Assembly (NCBI GenBank): GCA_946894095.1
Contig: OX335644.1
Location: 15,233,595-15,297,594 of the forward strand
Length of the DNA: 64,000 bases
Origin: Incurvaria masculella
Taxonomy: Eukaryota; Arthropoda; Insecta; Lepidoptera; Incurvariidae
Reading direction: 5' to 3'
The notes beneath the pieces are model-generated. The model worked only from the letters and a program-made list of their open reading frames with translations, was not told where the DNA came from and did not search any database. Of the stretch, positions 1 through 10,373 are shown in pieces (positions within the stretch are counted from its first letter, which is position 1; the number at the start of each line of letters is the position of its first letter). Both the position numbers and the translations under genes were made by a program.

Positions 1-139
1 GGCCGAGTTAATCAATGTTCAAACACATCACTTTTAGTGATCCGCATAGAGTTCCTTCCATACTGTCCACACAAAGTGGCGTGTTTGATCATACTTTGAC
101 GTTGATTTTGATTTTTTGTCCTTTCGTGCACTCGGCCCT
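1..139. repeat. MITE, cactcggccct family (truncated copy)
   Basis: This is the right part of a short non-autonomous element whose left end is outside the window. The same sequence recurs at 10209-10373 and 19728-19892, and in degraded form near 38997-39117. The full copies have imperfect inverted ends (taagccccgattgcacgaag against ttagggccgagtgcacgaaa). No coding capacity is seen. The superfamily is not known. Confidence 0.6.
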
Positions 140-342
140 TAGTCCACCAATAGATAACTCAACTTTCGAGCATTAAGATTATGACATAACCCGAATTGTA
201 CCAAATAACGCTAACGCTTTACAGTGGAGTTATCTATTAACATACTCAGGCTTCTGAACGAAACCACTCTTCTGGAACAAACTTATAGTGTCCCGTCACA
301 TTATAATGTTCCATTCTATGAACATTCAATGTCCGTGTGCAG

Positions 343-3300
343 TAAAGAAACTGTCGACCAAGGAGCGCCGCCGGCGGCAGAACGAACACCTGCGCAAGCT
401 GCTCACGCCCAAGAACGCCCTGATGGTGCTCAACGAGATGATGCCGGGCGAGCAGCTCAGCAGCGTACGTAACCAATGTTATGCACGCACGGGACCAGCG
501 CGCATGGAAGGAAGGAGGATTAACCGAAACTCGCTTTCACGTGGCGAATCATTTAGCTTACGAATTCGTTTACTTTTTTTTATGTAACTGGACATGGATG
601 GCTTATACCAAACTGAACGTCAGATATTAGCCTAACACACTACATGGGAACTGGGTGCCACGCCAGGACCTTCCTTATATTGCTCGGCTACATTGAACTG
701 AATGGAAAACACGGACAATTTTCATTGCCGCTTCGATCATCGTTCAGTCAATGCGATGGGACCACCCGGGCGGGATTAAACCCTACCACCTAGTAAGTAA
801 AGAAGGTGACTTACAGTTTACATGGAATCCGAACTGCGGCCAGTCTCAATGATTGAAAATGGTCACACATCCAGAAACCAACCGCGCTCTAACGTGCTTA
901 CCCAGCTTATCGAATCCAAGGCGTCGCACCATTGGGCTTCCGAGGCTGTACTACTGATATTCTCGATGTCACGTAAGAACTTCACAAGATGCTATTCAGT
1001 GTAACGAACATTCGATGTTGCGCGTCCCGAATTCGTAAGCAAACTAACTACAGTAAGATGTTTTCTCTTGACTACACTGCCGTCATACGAATGAGTTTCG
1101 ATCGCTACTCCTGACCTTCCATGCACGCTGTCTGTGACGGTTGGCAATGTCTTAATAATCTATCGTGTACGTTACTTTTGAACACACAAACTGACCAAGC
1201 GTGAAGGTGTTCTTCATTGGCTGAGGTCTTTTAGACCACTAGATGAGATCATAAGTATCGAGACAGGCCCAAATGTACACAATGCGGACATTTCTTGAAA
1301 CCGCATATTCTAGAAAACGTAAACTTCTATGCAAACCGGCCAAATGCAAGTCGGACTCGCACATGAACGTGTCTGTACCATCGTACAAGAATGAATACAA
1401 AAATATCACGAATAGAGGCCCCGTTTAATTTTTATTATTTTTTATTATTACCGGTTTCTTGTTATAGTGCCAAAATAAATACACACTCTGTGAAATTTTC
1501 AGCAGCCTACCTATTACGGTTCATGAGATCAGCCCTGTGACATAGGGATGGACGAACAGCGGAGGCTTACTAATAGGGTTCCTTTGGCATTGGCTGTTGA
1601 ATTTTCACGGGGTTGCAAAAATAATGCCGGCCGGGCAGGTCCTTCTTCACATGATGATTGATGGATATTTCTTTATTATCATTGGTTGACCAGCTTTTAC
1701 ATTTTAATTTAACATTTTAGTTTACTTTTGACCAGCTTTAACTTTCTTTCAGAACTTCACGGTGGAGGCGGCGCCACCCAGCAACCTGTTCTTCCGGCAG
1801 GAGGCCGGCCATAAGTTCTGCGCGGGGCTCGTTCTGGACGGACAGCTCTACAAGGGCTTTGGTAAGTTAACTGTCAATGAATAGACGCCTTTGACGTAAT
1901 GCACGGTGCATGGCACTTCATTAATTTACCTATGAATTTTTTTTTTAAGATGATCCTTTTAAACATTCAAAAGCTGGTCCTTTTTACTATGGAGTCTAGC
2001 CCCAGCTATTATTCTGTAATCTTTGGGCATATAGATACATCTTTTACGATTTAAAGATTCATTTTGGTACTAGCTTGTCAACATTTTAGAGGGCAAAAAT
2101 AAGCCTATTACTTAAGCCTCCGATGCGATGCAAAGCGGCAATTAAAAAGTGTCAGTGTTTTCCCATCCAGTTCAATGTTGCCGTGCTCAGAAAGGGAAGG
2201 TCCTGGTATGGCAACTAATTACTTCGTGAATGCGGTGTGTTGGGCTAATATCACGACAGTGGGTGTGGTATTAGCCATCCATGTCAAGTAACATAAAAAA
2301 GTACATATATTATGAATTTTTTTTTAAGATGATCCTTTTAAACATACACAAGATGATCCTTTTTACTATGGAGTCTAGCCCCAGCTATTATTCTGTAATC
2401 TTTGGGCATATAGATAAATCTTTTACGATTTAAAGATTCATTTTGGTACTAGCTTGTCAACATTTTAGAGGGCAAAAATAAGCCTATTACTTAAGGTCGG
2501 CCCGTAAGCACCTGAAAATTTCGCCTTCCATACAAACGTAGCTTACTAATAATTTGAAAACCAATGTTCCAACTTACTTGTCAGCCTCGGTGGCCCAGTG
2601 GCGCGACACTTCGGCGATCGCTCTCCGAAGTTAAGCAACGCTAGGTCCGGTCTGGTCTTGGATGGGTGACCATTCGACCGTTGAGAGAGGCTGGCCGTGG
2701 TTCGGATTCCACGTTAAGCTGTAGGTCCCCTTCCTTACTTACTAGGTGGTAGGGTTTATCCCGCCCGGGTTGGTACCATCGCATTGGATGAACGATGGTC
2801 GAAGCGGCAATGAAAATTGTCCGTGTTTTCCATCCAGTTCAATGTAGCCGTGCAATATAAGGAAGGTCCTGGCATGGCACCTAGTTCCCATGTGGTGTGT
2901 TGGGCTAATACCATGACAGAACTTGTGGTATTAGCCATCCATGTCCAGTCACATAAAAAAAAAAAAAAAAAACTTGGTATTAGCCATCCATGTCAAGTAA
3001 CATAAAAAAGTACATATATTATGAATATAATTTTTTTATAATGATCCTTTTAAACATACAAAAGATGGTCATTTTTCTTCATTACTATGGAGTCTAGGCC
3101 CAGCTATTATTCTGTAATTTTTGGGCATATAGATAAATCTTTTACGATTTAAAGATTCATTTTGGTACTAGCTTGTCAACATTTTAGAGGGCAAAAATAA
3201 CCCTATTACTTAAGCCTCCGATGCGATGCAAAGCGGCAATTAAAAAGTGTCAGTGTTTTTCCATCCAGTTCAATGTTGCAGTGCTCAGAAAGGGAAGGTC

Positions 3301-6300
3301 CTGGTATGGCAAAAGATTCCTTCGTGAATGCAGTGTGTTGGGCTAATATAACGACAGTGGGTGTGGTATTAGCCATCTATGTCAAGTAACATAAAAAAGT
3401 ACATATATTATTTACTTAACAATAAGAGTGACGAGTCCATTGCTATGCCACACCACTATTGTTAGAGCCTAACAATGTTGCATAACTTGCACTTATCTAA
3501 CTTGAAGAGCAAGAAAGTTGTTCAATGCATATGGGACCATAGCTGAAGGGGGGATAAAATTCAATTTTATCCCAATTTTAGTTTTAAAGACTTAATTGGT
3601 TTTATTATATATGATTATTAGTTGAGGTGCCCGGCTCCGCTTGGATCAATATCTCGATAACAGCGCCACCTTTCTGGTCCAATTGTAAATCTAAACCATT
3701 CCGGACACGAAATATTCATCAAAATCGGTCCTGCCGACAAGGTGACAAACACACGTACAGAATAATTATATGTATTAGGATTATTAACCATATTCTTCTT
3801 CAGCCTTTTGCTGTCCACTGCTATATCCTTAAATATTAGCTTAAATATTAACCCTATCTAATCTTAATTAATTGGGGGATCCCGATAATTTTATTCCAGC
3901 AGGTGCTATTGATGCTTGGACAATTGCAATAATCTAGATGCTCGGTGCGTAGGTGAGAACAAGCTGACTGCACGCAACGCCGCGGCGGAGCAGGCCATCC
4001 GCGATCTCGTCATCAAGCGCATGTCCAAGGCGCTCGCCAGCAGCGGCGCTGGCGCCGGCGGAGCCGACGCCGCCGACAACAGCGCCGAAGGCACCGGAGA
4101 CGGTGAACAGTTTTTTTTATCTTAAAGCGCAGGCAGCATTTGTCAAACTCATGGGGCAAACTCATAACATAAGCAGTGTCCGACGACGCCCATCGGCTTA
4201 AGTCAGGGGGGCTGAGAAAACCAAGCCGGCTGGCCAGGCCCTTCTTCACACCAAGTTTAAAGGTCGTACTTTAAGGGGAAATAAAGGATTGGTCAGTTGA
4301 AAATTATCGGAATGTTGACTTGAATATGAATAGTTTCAATTTAGGAATAGAAATTGTCAAAGCAATTATCAATCTATTACAATGTAGTTGTAATGTAAGA
4401 AAAATCTTGGCATAGCACCTAGTTCCCATGAGTCGTATTTGGTTAATATTATGTCAATAGACTTAATAGAATTTGTTCATTCTCTGACTTCTTTGACTTT
4501 ATTTTAGGGTAGGTCGCCTAGATGCCACCTGTCGTGATAAAGTAAGCAGTTTTTGTTCCCTATCGTTACATATTAAAATTTATTAACTATGCTGCAGGCG
4601 AATCGGTGGCCGAGGGCTCCGCTGCCCCTTCCGCCCAGACCAGCGACTCGGACTCGCTGCCGATGATCCAGTTGGCGTCGTACGCGCTGCACAAGCTGTT
4701 CTCCGAGTGGCAGTACGAGGGATTCCAGGTGCCGCTACTCAAGAGGAGTGCTCTCGACCCCTCTGCCACCTCGGGGGTAAGTAGTCTGCTTTTGTTTCAA
4801 AACTTTAGCTGCGCTGACCTTCTCATGAGGTCTCATAAATAATGCTCGTAAATGATATGTTTGCTTTCACATTTTTTTTTAAGTGACATTAGTCTATCTA
4901 TCACACATTGTCTACGTTTTTCAAGAGAGCAGCGAGACGCAGGTGCCGGTGGCACCTAAGCCAAAGCCGGCTAAGGAGCTGCCGGAGAAGGCGGGCTCGC
5001 TGCCCCTGAGCATGCTGCTCACGCAGATCTGTTGTGTGTAGCAGGAGGGCAGTGAGACGCTGGTGCCGGCGGTAGCCAAGCTAAATCCGGCGAAGAAGGC
5101 GAAGGAGCTGTCGGAGAATGCGGGCTAGCTGCACCTGAGCATGCTGCTCACGCAGATGTGTTGTGTGTAGCAGGAGAGCAGCGAGACGCTGGTGCCGGTG
5201 GCACCCAAGCTAAATCCGGCGTAGAAGGCGAAGGAGCTGTCGGAGAATGCGGGCTCGCTGCACCTGAGCATGCTGCTCACGCAGATGTGTTGTGTGTAGC
5301 AGGAGAGCAGCGAGACGCTGGTGGCGGTGGCACCCAAGCTAAATCCGGCGAAGGAGCTGCCGGAGAATGCGGGCTCACTGCACCTGAGCATGCTGCTCAC
5401 GCAGATGTGTTGTGTGTAGCAGGAGAGCAGCGAGACGCTGGTGCCGGTGGCACCCAAGCTAAATCCGGCGAAGAAGGCGAAGGAGCTGTCGGAGAATGCG
5501 GGCTCGCTGCACCTGAGCATGCTGCTCACGCAGATGTGTTGTGTGTAGCAGGAGAGCAGCGAGACGCTGGTGGCGGTGGCACCCAAGCTAAATCCGGCGA
5601 AGGAGCTGCCGGAGAATGCGGGCTCACTGCACCTGAGCATGCTGCTCACGCAGATGTGTTGTGTGTAGCAGGAGAGCAGCGAAACGCTGATGCCGGTGGC
5701 ACCCAAGCTAAATCCGGCGAAGAAGGCGAAGGAGCTGTCGGAGAATGCGGGCCCGCTGCACCTGAGCATGCTGCTCACGCAGATGTGTTGTGTGTAGCAG
5801 GAGGGCAGTGAGACGCTGGTGCCGGCGGTACCCAAGCTAAATCCGGCGAAGAAGCTGCCGGAGAATGCGGGCTCACTGCACCTGAGCATGCTGCCCACGC
5901 AGATGTGTTGTGTGTAGCAGGAGAGCAGCGAGACGCTGATGCCGGTGGCACCCAAGCTAAATCCGGCGAAGAAGGCGACGGAGCTGTCGGAGAATGCGGG
6001 CTCGCTGCACCTGAGCATGCTGCTCACGCAGATGTGTTGTGTGTAGCAGGAGGGCAGCGAGACGCTCGTGCCGGTGGTACCCAAGCCGAAGCCGGCGAAG
6101 AAGGCGAAGGAGCTGTCAGAGAACGCAGGCTCGCTGCACCCGAGCATGCTGCTCACGCAGATGTGTTGTGTGTAGCAGGAGGGCAGCGAGACGCTCGTGC
6201 CGGTGGTACCCAAGCCGAAGCCGGCGAAGAAGGCGAAGGAGCTGTCAGAGAACGCAGGCTCGCTGCACCCGAGCATGCTGCTCACGCAGATGTGTTGTGT

Positions 6301-7183
6301 GTAGCAGGAGAGCAGCGAGACGCTGGTGCCGACGGCACCCAAGCCGAAGCCGGCGAAGAAGGCGAAGGAGCTGCCGGAGAACGCGGGCTCGCTGCACCCG
6401 AGTATGCTCCTCACGCAGATGAGGCCCAGCGCCATCTACAACGAGCTCGGCTGCGAGGGCGACAAGCCGCAGAACATGATCTTCACGATGGGCGTCACCG
6501 TCGACGGCACCACCTACATTGGCAAAGGTACCCCCACATTTCAGCGCCATTTACCAAATCTCAAAGAAATGTTCACAAAAAATACAAACATACACCTTAG
6601 AGGGCACAGCTTAAAACTAAACCACTATGCATCAAATTCTAACCCCAGGAAACACTTCTTGGTGAACAGAGTTGTAGACTCTTGGAACAAGCTGCCGGTG
6701 TTTGTTTAAAGAAATATTCATGTGCCCCAGGGAAAAGGAAAAAAAACTTGATAAAAGGAATCCTGGTCTAACATAACCAAACCTAACCTTCTGCATCCTC
6801 AGTAGCCCAGTGGCGCGACACCTTGCGATTCGATAAGCTGGTAGGGGAAGGGGACCTACAGTTTTACATGGATTTCAAACCATGGAGTAGCTCGCATTCG
6901 TGACGAAATGCACTTATCCAACTCAGAATATGAAAACGCGGAGTCGGCGTAAACGGTAACGTCAACGTATTTACGTGCCCAGTGCGCGCGCTCTTCAGTT
7001 CTCCATACATTTGAAAACGCCATTCGATCGGTTTGGCGTAAACGTCAATTTAGGTGACAAGTCGGACTAGGGGGTCTGATAGGGGGGTTGTTGCTCATTG
7101 CAGCGTCCAACAAGAAGGAGGCGCGCAAGCAGGCCGCTCGCAGCGCGTGCATGGCTCTCTTCAACGTGCAGTTCGAAGGATGA
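343..7183 (+). CDS. Double-stranded RNA-binding protein with two dsRBDs (5' end missing)
   Basis: Six exons were placed by GT-AG junctions with matching phase: 343-464, 1753-1861, 3953-4102, 4598-4776, 6308-6527 and 7104-7183 (TGA at 7181). Together they give about 285 residues of the C-terminal part. A basic KERRRRQ stretch leads into dsRBD1, from KNALMVLNEMMPG through GHKFCAGLVLDG and LYKGFGENK to the AAAEQAIRDL helix. An Ala/Gly and Ser-rich linker follows. dsRBD2 runs from HPSMLLTQMRPSAIYNELG through MGVTVDGTTYIGKG to NKKEARKQAARSACMALF, nine residues before the stop. No deaminase domain follows, so this is not a full-length ADAR. The KNALM-LNE start and the two-domain layout resemble insect DIP1 (disconnected-interacting protein 1) and ADAR-type dsRBDs; the exact orthology is uncertain. 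The likely role is binding duplex RNA in RNA processing or silencing. The acceptor region of exon 5 is tandemly amplified (separate entry). Confidence 0.85.
573..948 (-). repeat. SINE-A copy (tRNA/5S-like head), full length
   Basis: This is a reverse-orientation copy of the commonest repeat in the window. The poly-A tail is the T run at 573-581, the body lies at about 590-800, and the pol III-like head (reverse of GCCTCGGTAGCCCAGTGGCG) ends near 948. It lies in intron 1 of the dsRBD gene. Compare the copies at 2582-2970 and 9836-10205. Confidence 0.75.
1335..1600 (+). repeat. Dispersed repeat, agtcggactcgcac...tagggttcc family
   Basis: It starts near aaaccggccaaatgcaagtc and ends near aatagggttcc. 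Related copies are at 30937-31195 (reverse), 35320-35600, 36465-36525 and 37105-37170. All share the GTACGATxGTACGG and ACCTATTACGGTTCATGAGA blocks. This is a very common repeat type in moth genomes; its superfamily was not determined. No coding potential is seen. Confidence 0.6.
1930..3412. repeat. Tandem duplication of a ~382-bp unit, split by a SINE
   Basis: A unit starting aagatgatccttttaaacat and ending near aagtacatatattatgaa is present at about 1933-2314, then 2315-2495 plus 2972-3026 (one unit split in two), then 3027-3412. Each unit itself contains a SINE-A tail (for example 2117-2310). The split is caused by the SINE at 2582-2970 and adjoining sequence. The block lies in intron 2 of the dsRBD gene. 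Confidence 0.75.
2582..2970 (+). repeat. SINE-A copy with 5S rRNA-like segment and poly-A tail
   Basis: The head begins CAGCCTCGGTGGCCCAGTGG, which resembles a tRNA A box. Next comes a stretch with the hallmarks of the 5S rRNA internal control region (GAAGTTAAGCAACG at about 2629, then CTTGGATGGGTGACC). A T-arm-like hairpin, CGTGGTTCGGATTCCACG, is at about 2696. The body ends in TTAGCCATCCATGTCCAGTC and an 18-nt A tail at 2954-2971. It is the best-preserved head among the window's copies. Confidence 0.8.
3613..3790. repeat. Dispersed repeat, gcccggctccgcttgg family
   Basis: A segment with GGTGCCCGGCTCCGCTTGG is repeated in part near 30780-30815, 54505-54680 and 55465-55600. Some copies also share TTGAGCCGATATG-type stretches. 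It is probably the end of a non-LTR or non-autonomous element. No ORF of note is present. Confidence 0.45.
4385..4470 (+). repeat. SINE-A fragment
   Basis: A degraded tail segment (TTGGCATAGCACCTAGTTCC and TTGGTTAATATTATG) matches the 3' body of the SINE at 2582-2970. It lies in intron 3 of the dsRBD gene. Confidence 0.5.
4925..6420 (+). repeat. Tandem array of a splice acceptor plus partial exon 5, about 12 units
   Basis: Each unit holds TGTTGTGTGTAGCAG followed by the start of exon 5 (linker and first helix of dsRBD2). Acceptor AGs end at 5044, 5173, 5302, 5422, 5551, 5671, 5800, 5920, 6049, 6178 and 6307; the first unit (from about 4925) lacks the acceptor. Spacings are 129 or 120 bp. They alternate through the middle, which implies amplification of a 249-bp dimer. 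Read in the exon frame, every unit but the last stops at a TAG by the next acceptor, and the unit after 5173 also has an earlier TAG. Middle units share a ctaaatccg variant, whereas the last three have ccgaagccg. Only the 6307 acceptor joins to an intact dsRBD2. Confidence 0.92.
6545..6712 (+). mobile_element. LINE ORF2 C-terminal fragment
   Basis: The translation reads LRGHSLKLNHYASNSNPRKH then RVVDSWNKLP, the typical C-terminal tail of a non-LTR retrotransposon reverse transcriptase. The same peptide pattern recurs at 60045-60263. It sits just after exon 5 of the dsRBD gene and is in frame with it by chance, so read-through would append it. It is a short, dead fragment. Confidence 0.65.
6794..6935 (+). 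repeat. SINE fragment, rearranged head
   Basis: It begins with the SINE-A head (AGTAGCCCAGTGGCGCGACA), skips to a body segment (GGGGACCTACAGTTTTACAT), and ends with the SINE-B motif GCTCGCATTCGTGACGAAAT. It is therefore a rearranged or deleted copy that joins parts of both SINE types seen here. Confidence 0.55.
6938..7072. repeat. MITE, cacctaaattggcgttta family
   Basis: The right end, CGTCAATTTAGGTGACAAGT, and internal GCGTAAAC motifs match a second copy at 14458-14661. The outer ends are imperfect inverted repeats. It lies in the last intron of the dsRBD gene, close to the exon 6 acceptor. Confidence 0.5.
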
Positions 7184-7418
7184 GTTCAGTTCGCTCCTTC
7201 TACGCAACCTACATACGTCTTACCTGTAGATTCCTAGTGTTTCCTAACACTTATTAGTTTATGAAATCTCTCGTAATTATTTACTTTAACATTATTTTTA
7301 AGTATACAATATGTAAGGACCAGCATGAGTTGCAGATGTGGCCTCGGCCAATTTTAACCCTTAAATAATGTATATGTCCTATGGATTTATTATATAATAT
7401 CTGATTTGATGAAATGGA

Positions 7419-7440
7419 AATAAAACCTTGCTTGAATAAA
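7419..7440 (+). promoter_or_regulatory. Poly(A) signals of the dsRBD gene
   Basis: Two AATAAA hexamers (7419-7424 and 7435-7440) lie about 240 nt after the TGA at 7181. This gives a 3' UTR of roughly 260-280 nt. Confidence 0.6.
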
Positions 7441-7507
7441 ACTCTGGTCTTTCTTTTTCATTCTTTTGCCAACAGGTGCACAGTACACTAGACACTACCA
7501 ATGTTGC

Positions 7508-7715
7508 AAAAGGCGTCCACTACAGTCAGTCACTCAGTGTGATTGCGTCCACTGCTGGACATACGCCTCACTATTTTTTCTCCAATCCCTCAGCGGTCCG
7601 GAACCCCTGCTTTCCGCGAACGCAAATGATGTCGTCGTCCTACCTGGCGGGTGGTCTTCCCTCACTCCGTTTTCCTATCCACGGCCGCCATTGGAGGACA
7701 CGGTTACTCTAACGG
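7508..7715 (-). mobile_element. LINE 3' end fragment (C-terminal coding tail)
   Basis: On the minus strand this matches the copies at 62885-63095 (minus) and 51604-51725 (plus). It shares the stretches encoding GRPPARWDDE, WFRTAEGREDW and AYVQQWT-like peptides, typical of a LINE ORF2 C-terminus. Several frameshifts are present. Confidence 0.55.
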
Positions 7716-8815
7716 GCATCCACTACACTAGACGCAAAATAGTGCCAAGTTTTTACTGTCAAAATAATAACAGGTCTCAGGTGGGCTTAGTTTCACTCGG
7801 TCGAGTCTTCCAGCACATATGTGCGAGTAAATATGACTAACAAAGAGATGGCAGCAGCAGTATAGATTTAAAATGTTAGCTGCACTTAGTCGTCTACTCA
7901 GCTAGATGCTTATTCTATGGCATCACTATATTTTTTCTAAGGTGGCGCAGCGCACAGGGAGGTGTGTGTGTTCTGTGTGTGATACTGCCGGCTATGTTAT
8001 CAACAGTTAGGCACTGCGAAAGTGGAAGTAAAAAGTAAATTTCTATATTCAAAACTTTACCTAAATTGTATTATCACAGACATTATTTCTTTACTTCGTC
8101 ATTAACGTGGAGATTTATGGCTGATCACGTCTTTAGAAAGTATAATTTAGGTCAAAAACGCATAGTATTTTAAATCGTAAAAGTTTAAATACAATGAACA
8201 TTTAGGATTTATAATAAAATTAATTTTTTATTTATTTATTTATATAAGTTTATTGCACTAAAAAAAAACTCGGGCAAAAGGTACAACTTAATGCCGGAGG
8301 CATTTTCTACCAGTCTACCTTTGGGTATCGTGAGCAGTAGTGCGAGTAGTAACTATGGAGAAATAGCTTTAGAGGAAACATAATTCCTACACAATATACA
8401 ACAAATACACATTATACTTAAACTAATATATAACTTATATAACTGTACATAAATATAACTACATAAATATCAATAAATAAATACTAAATACTACATATAT
8501 ATATTATAAAAATAAATAAAAGATGGTGATGATTATTGTTTCGAGCCTGACATATTTCGTCTTAGAGCAAAACATCGATCGTTTTATGGATAAAAATATT
8601 GATGGTAAAATTATGGACTGGACAGTGTTCTAACAAGCACGTGTTGCATCAGATAACTCGCTGACTTTAGTACATCGTTTTCACATGTATTTGTGGTGAA
8701 ATCATTGGAAAATTTACATGTAAACCTTAATTAGTGTTAAGTCGTTCATATGGAGTTGTTGTATAACCTCATACCACTATTGCCACAGTGAAATTGCGAT
8801 TCAGACATAACCTAA
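7716..8815. other. Intergenic DNA with a LINE 3' end
   Basis: No gene is recognised. At about 8222-8345 (minus) there is a TTTATT-repeat start followed by ATGCCGGAGGCATTTTCTAC, a common lepidopteran LINE 3'-end sequence. The rest is AT-rich and unassigned. Confidence 0.4.
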
Positions 8816-9110
8816 CCAGGGTTTCTTAACCTAGGGTCCCCTTAGGGGTCCGCGGCGTGAGTGTTGGGGGTCCATGGCATGTTTGCGGGGCTCCATGTTT
8901 GATAAGATGACAATAAATACTATATGTGATCGATCTACCAAATTTAGGTATCTTTACTTTTTATGTGTTCATAAATATAAAGTGGTTTTTTTTAATTTCT
9001 TGCTTACTTTCCGTTCAAGTAATTTCGGAAGGGGTCTGTCATAATTTTGAAATTTCGCAAGGGGTCCATGACCATGCTTGGCTTGTCAAACGTCAACTGA
9101 CGGCCTTCGA
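8816..9110. repeat. Possible hAT-type non-autonomous element
   Basis: The left end reads CAGGGTTTCTTAACCTAGGG followed by GGGGTCC motifs, in the style of hAT inverted ends. GGGGTC motifs recur near 9030-9070, but no clean right end or 8-bp duplication was found. Confidence 0.35.
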
Positions 9111-9835
9111 CTGCGAAGGTTGCATCTGTGGGTACGCTGTGATACGTCTGCGGATCAGGTAGTCCGAAATGTGCCCCAACAGCGGGGCGTGGTACTCAAA
9201 TGCTCGAATCAGCAATGGAACATTGTCCATCTCTTCCATCCGGTTCATAGCGAAAGTCTACATTATGTACTTTTTTTGAGTACTCATCAGATATTGCCTG
9301 TGGCCTAACTACTCGAAATTAGACTCGAGACTGCCCTCTTTCCAAATTAAAATCCTGGATCCGGTGGTGGTCATAGAGACAGCCCCAAAACCAGGAAATA
9401 TTCATTTGCTTCCATCCATATCCTGCATTTTGGAATGACACAGAATTTAGAAAATTGTCTTTCTATTTATCTTAGGTACATGGAAAGGCGCATCGTTGGG
9501 TGCATGTTTGGCTACTACTTGGTCGTTACTTCAGTAGTAGAAGCATAACTGAAATTTCTTTCAGTCACTCTCTCATTTATCTTGGAATAAAACATAGAAA
9601 ATACTTTATCCCGTGTAGACATGAAAATATTTAATCATACATGCAAATAAAATTATTATTGATTTAGTATGCACTAGCAGCTTTAAGCTGATGCATTTAC
9701 TTTAAATTTTAATATTTTGAGTGCACTGCTGCTATAATTGTTTTTAGTTAAGTTTAATACTGTTAAGGTGTTCAATACCATAACTTCACAGTTGGGTATT
9801 TAATTTTTTTGGGTAGGGCAAATTATAACACTTCC

Positions 9836-10205
9836 TTTTTTTGTAACTGGACATAGATAACTAATACCAACTTTCATGATATTAGCCTAAAACACAACAT
9901 GGGAACTAGGTGATATGCCAGGACCTTCCTTATGTTGCTCTGCTACATTGAAATGGATGGAAAATACGGAAAATTTCCATTGCCGCTTCGACCATCGTTC
10001 ATTCAATACGATGGTCGCAACCCGGGCGGGATTAAGCCTACCACCTAGTAAGTAAGAAAGGGGACCTACAGTTTTACGTGGAATCCGAAACACGACCAGC
10101 CTCAACGGTTGAAAACGGTCACCCTATTAGAACCCAACCGCGCTCACAGTTGCTTCACCAAGCTTATCGAACTGCAAGGCGTCGCGCCACTGGGCTACCG
10201 AGGCA
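9836..10205 (-). repeat. SINE-A copy, full length
   Basis: This reverse copy has its T-run (A tail) at 9836-9841, its body at 9850-10060, a T-arm-like hairpin near 10080, and its head ending at about 10205 (reverse of GCCTCGGTAGCCCAGTGGCG). It abuts the MITE at 10209-10373. Confidence 0.75.
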
Positions 10206-10208
10206 GAC

Positions 10209-10373
10209 TAAGCCCCGATTGCACGAAGAGACGGTTGTGTTAATCAAGGTTCAAACACGTCACTTTTAGTGAACCACATGGAGTTCCTTCCATACTGTTC
10301 TTATAAAGTGACGTGTTTAATCATAAATTGACGTTGATTTTGATTTTTTCTTCTTTCGCGCACTCGGCCCTAA
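10209..10373. repeat. MITE, cactcggccct family
   Basis: This is a complete 165-bp copy. The ends taagccccgattgcacgaag and cgcgcactcggccctaa form imperfect inverted repeats, and the centre contains complementary GTGACGTGTTTAAT / ACACGTCACTTTT segments. See also 1-139 and 19728-19892. Confidence 0.65.

Noticed and set aside
2600..2690. True 5S rRNA gene
   Set aside because: Only the internal control region resembles 5S; the 5' and 3' stems are absent and the sequence runs on into a SINE body with poly-A.
5125..6435. 436-residue antisense ORF with regular internal repeats
   Set aside because: It is the reverse complement of the splice-acceptor array; unit lengths divisible by three keep any frame open. 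There is no family likeness, and splice signals run on the other strand.
5158..6600. 217- and 231-residue forward ORFs in the same array
   Set aside because: They are out of frame with the dsRBD exon and have the same periodic origin. They contain the acceptor sequence translated as CVAGEQ.
7466..7840. 124-residue ORF after the dsRBD gene
   Set aside because: It covers an antisense LINE fragment; the matching peptides are on the other strand.
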